Assembly: GCA_002299785.1 (NCBI GenBank)
Contig: DBNL01000016.1
Coordinates: forward strand, 43,247-49,742
Direction of reading: 5' to 3'
From: Verrucomicrobia bacterium UBA673
GTDB taxonomy: Bacteria; Verrucomicrobiota; Verrucomicrobiia; Limisphaerales; UBA1096
DNA length: 6,496 nt
A program made the translations under genes and the position numbers. The notes below the pieces were generated by a model. It saw only the letters and a list, made by a program, of their open reading frames with translations. It searched no databases and was not told where the DNA came from. This document shows, one piece after another, positions 5,087-6,496 of the stretch. Within the stretch, counting starts at the first letter, position 1. Every line of letters begins with the position of its first letter.

Positions 5087-5575
5087 ATGCTCTCGGCCAT
5101 GGATGCACTGCTCAAGTTGCTTCGGGAAAACGCCGCCCTGTCCGCCGGGGATCTGGCCGGCATGCTGGAACTGTCCGAGGACGATGTTCGTGACAAGATA
5201 CGCCAAGCCCAAGCCGACGGAGACATCCTCGGATACCAAGCGATCCTCAGCGACGAGTCCAACGGAGCCGGCGTTCAGGCGGTAATCGAGGTCAAGCTTA
5301 CGCCGGAACGCGGCGGCGGATTTAACCGCCTAGCCGATCGTATCTCCAAATACAACGAGGTCAAATCCTGCTACCTCATGTCGGGCAGCTACGACGTGCT
5401 GGTGATCATCGACGGCAACAGCCTGCACGAAGTCGCCTCGTTTGTGGCGGAGAAACTCGCGACCATTGAGGGCGTCACCTCCACAGCCACACATTTCCTG
5501 CTCAAGCGCTACAAAGAAAACGGCGTGATGATCGGCGGCGCGGAGGATGTCGAGCGACTGGCCGTCAGCCCGTGA
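5087..5575 (+). CDS. Lrp/AsnC family transcriptional regulator
   Basis: A 162-residue protein with the two-domain Lrp/AsnC layout. An N-terminal winged helix-turn-helix spans about residues 5-50 (DALLKLLRENAALSAGDLAG, then LSEDDVRDKIRQAQADGDILGY). A C-terminal ligand-binding RAM domain spans about 64-142, with the characteristic YLMSGSYDVLVIIDG and VASFVAEKLATIEGV stretches. Such proteins form dimers and higher oligomers that sense amino acids or related small molecules and bend DNA. The ligand cannot be inferred here. It follows the T2SS-F-like gene by 53 bp on the same strand, a gap holding two palindromes, so it may be read through from upstream, have its own promoter, or both. The ATG at 5099 (MDALLKLL) is an equally plausible start; neither has a clear Shine-Dalgarno. 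Confidence 0.88.
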   Translation: MLSAMDALLKLLRENAALSAGDLAGMLELSEDDVRDKIRQAQADGDILGYQAILSDESNGAGVQAVIEVKLTPERGGGFNRLADRISKYNEVKSCYLMSGSYDVLVIIDGNSLHEVASFVAEKLATIEGVTSTATHFLLKRYKENGVMIGGAEDVERLAVSP

Positions 5576-5619
5576 GACCAAGCGCCCCACGGACGAATCA
5601 TCGAAAAACAGATGCCATC

Positions 5620-5651
5620 ATCGGCTGAGCCGATACACAACGGTTGTTGTG
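5620..5651. terminator. Two tandem hairpins between convergent genes
   Basis: Between the ends of the Lrp-like and isomerase-like genes lie ATCGGC-TGA-GCCGAT (5620-5634) and CACAAC-GGTT-GTTGTG (5636-5651), both with perfect 6-bp stems. Position between converging genes suggests transcription termination or 3'-end protection in both directions. Neither is followed by a T-run, so intrinsic termination is not established. Confidence 0.35.
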
Positions 5652-5668
5652 AATTGTAAACGGTAAAC

Positions 5669-6496
5669 CTACGCCTTACCGAGCAGATGTTTGTCCATCC
5701 GGTCGTGGACGTCTTTCATCCGGTCGCGGTTGCCGCCACCGACCTCCGCCGTGGACCAGCCGGTGAAACCGATCTCCGCAAGCGCACGGCGCACGTCCGA
5801 CCAGTCAACGTCACCGTCGCCGATCTTGCAGAAACCGTTCGACTTGCCCCAATCCTTCACGTCGAGCTTGACGATCCGTTTGCCAAGCGTGCGAATCCAC
5901 TCGGCCGGCTTGCCGAAGCGCTGGTGGTTGCCGATGTCGAAGTAGCTCCCCACCCACGGGCTGTCGATCTCGTCGAGGTACTTAGCCAACAATTCGGCGG
6001 TTTGGTTGTTGTCACCTTTCGGGTCGTACAGGAAACCGTTCCAGACATTCTCGATCAAAACATGGATGCCCAGTTTTGCTGCCAACGGCAGCGCCCAGTG
6101 AATCTGCTCGATCGAGCGATCCCAAACCTGCTGGTGATTCTCGTTCTCCGCATTGCGAACCGCGCCCGGCACAAGCAACACCGCCGAACCACCGACCAAG
6201 TGGGCATCGCGGATGGCTGTCCTGAGGCCGTTGAGCCCCTCACGGCGCGTCTTTGCCTCCGGAGAAGAGAGCCGTGTGCCCCAGTGGATCGAATCGACAA
6301 CGCCGTGAATTGGGAGGCCGGTTTCGCGACTGGCGGTCAGGGCTTCCTTTTTGTCCACGCCGCCCGGGCTGTTGAGTTCCACCCCGTCGTAGCCAATCTC
6401 CTTAAGCAATTTGAACTTTTCGGCGATGGAGATTTTCTCATTGAACATGCCGAACTTGATCGACTTGAGAATGCGGGACTTGAGGCGCGGCTTGTC
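5669..6496 (-). CDS. Sugar phosphate isomerase/epimerase-like TIM-barrel protein (5' end beyond the right edge)
   Basis: A protein of the xylose-isomerase-like / AP endonuclease family 2 superfamily, which includes sugar epimerases, IolE-type and hydroxypyruvate isomerase-type enzymes. An ATG lies at 6448-6446, but the same frame stays open to the edge and the added residues (KSRILKSIKFGMFNEK) look like the family's first beta strand. The true start is therefore probably outside, possibly preceded by a signal peptide. Numbered from the ATG at 6448, barrel motifs in order are GYDGVEL (19-25), His48, LIENVWNG (131-138), YFDIGNH (159-165), KLDVKDWG (194-201), GDGDVDW (210-216) and STAEVGGG (232-239). 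Glu133, Asp161 and Glu235 fit the metal-binding, catalytic set. Asp196 is where many members have a histidine. The substrate cannot be assigned. It converges on the Lrp-like gene with a 93-bp spacer. Confidence 0.87.
   Translation of the reverse strand, partial: DKPRLKSRILKSIKFGMFNEKISIAEKFKLLKEIGYDGVELNSPGGVDKKEALTASRETGLPIHGVVDSIHWGTRLSSPEAKTRREGLNGLRTAIRDAHLVGGSAVLLVPGAVRNAENENHQQVWDRSIEQIHWALPLAAKLGIHVLIENVWNGFLYDPKGDNNQTAELLAKYLDEIDSPWVGSYFDIGNHQRFGKPAEWIRTLGKRIVKLDVKDWGKSNGFCKIGDGDVDWSDVRRALAEIGFTGWSTAEVGGGNRDRMKDVHDRMDKHLLGKA

Noticed and set aside
1..6496. Mobile elements, CRISPR arrays, tRNA or rRNA genes, defence genes
   Set aside because: No transposase, integrase, terminal repeats, regularly spaced repeats or tRNA/rRNA signatures were seen; the genes read as ordinary housekeeping content.

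Overview
The window looks like ordinary chromosomal DNA from a GC-rich Gram-negative-type bacterium. Several things point to the Verrucomicrobiota or the wider PVC group: the mix of housekeeping genes, mostly weak or absent Shine-Dalgarno sequences, a xylose-isomerase-like TIM-barrel protein, a small Lys/Pro/Ala-rich tail-anchored protein beside a thioredoxin, and a lone compact GspF/PilC-like protein. This placement comes from gene content alone. No phage, transposon, CRISPR array, tRNA or rRNA is visible.

Layout, left to right. (1) 1-535, minus strand: N-terminal half of a glycerate kinase, running off the left edge. (2) 602-934, plus: a CGWS-type glutaredoxin-like protein ending in a strong intrinsic terminator at 959-983. 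(3) 955-2010, minus: a DUF368 (PopT-type) polyprenyl-phosphate translocase, whose last codons are the terminator hairpin of the convergent glutaredoxin gene. (4) 2104-2583, minus: an AhpE/BCP-like peroxiredoxin with its own terminator (2049-2082) and a likely promoter near 2619-2646. (5) About 2701-3098, plus: the RNase P RNA (rnpB), divergent from the peroxiredoxin, with a perfect 10-bp P1 helix joining its ends. (6) 3218-5033, plus: a near-consensus sigma70 promoter (TTGACA-N17-TAGAAT) driving a small tail-anchored protein, thioredoxin and a compact T2SS-F-domain membrane protein. (7) 5087-5575, plus: an Lrp/AsnC-family regulator preceded by two near-identical palindromic sites. (8) 5669-6496, minus: a sugar phosphate isomerase/epimerase-like protein whose 5' end lies beyond the right edge.

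Three thiol-redox proteins (glutaredoxin, peroxiredoxin, thioredoxin) lie within 3.4 kb but in separate transcription units. Thioredoxin could reduce the peroxiredoxin. Glycerate kinase and the isomerase-like protein fit general sugar-acid and sugar metabolism; DUF368 serves the envelope lipid-carrier cycle.

I see no convincing undescribed system. The most curious signals are a heavily over-represented short word (GCCAAGC/GCTTGGC, with core TTGGCCAA) scattered through genes and spacers, the tandem palindromes before the Lrp-like gene, the terminator embedded in the DUF368 coding end, and the repeat-bearing tail-anchored protein co-transcribed with thioredoxin and a lone GspF-like protein.
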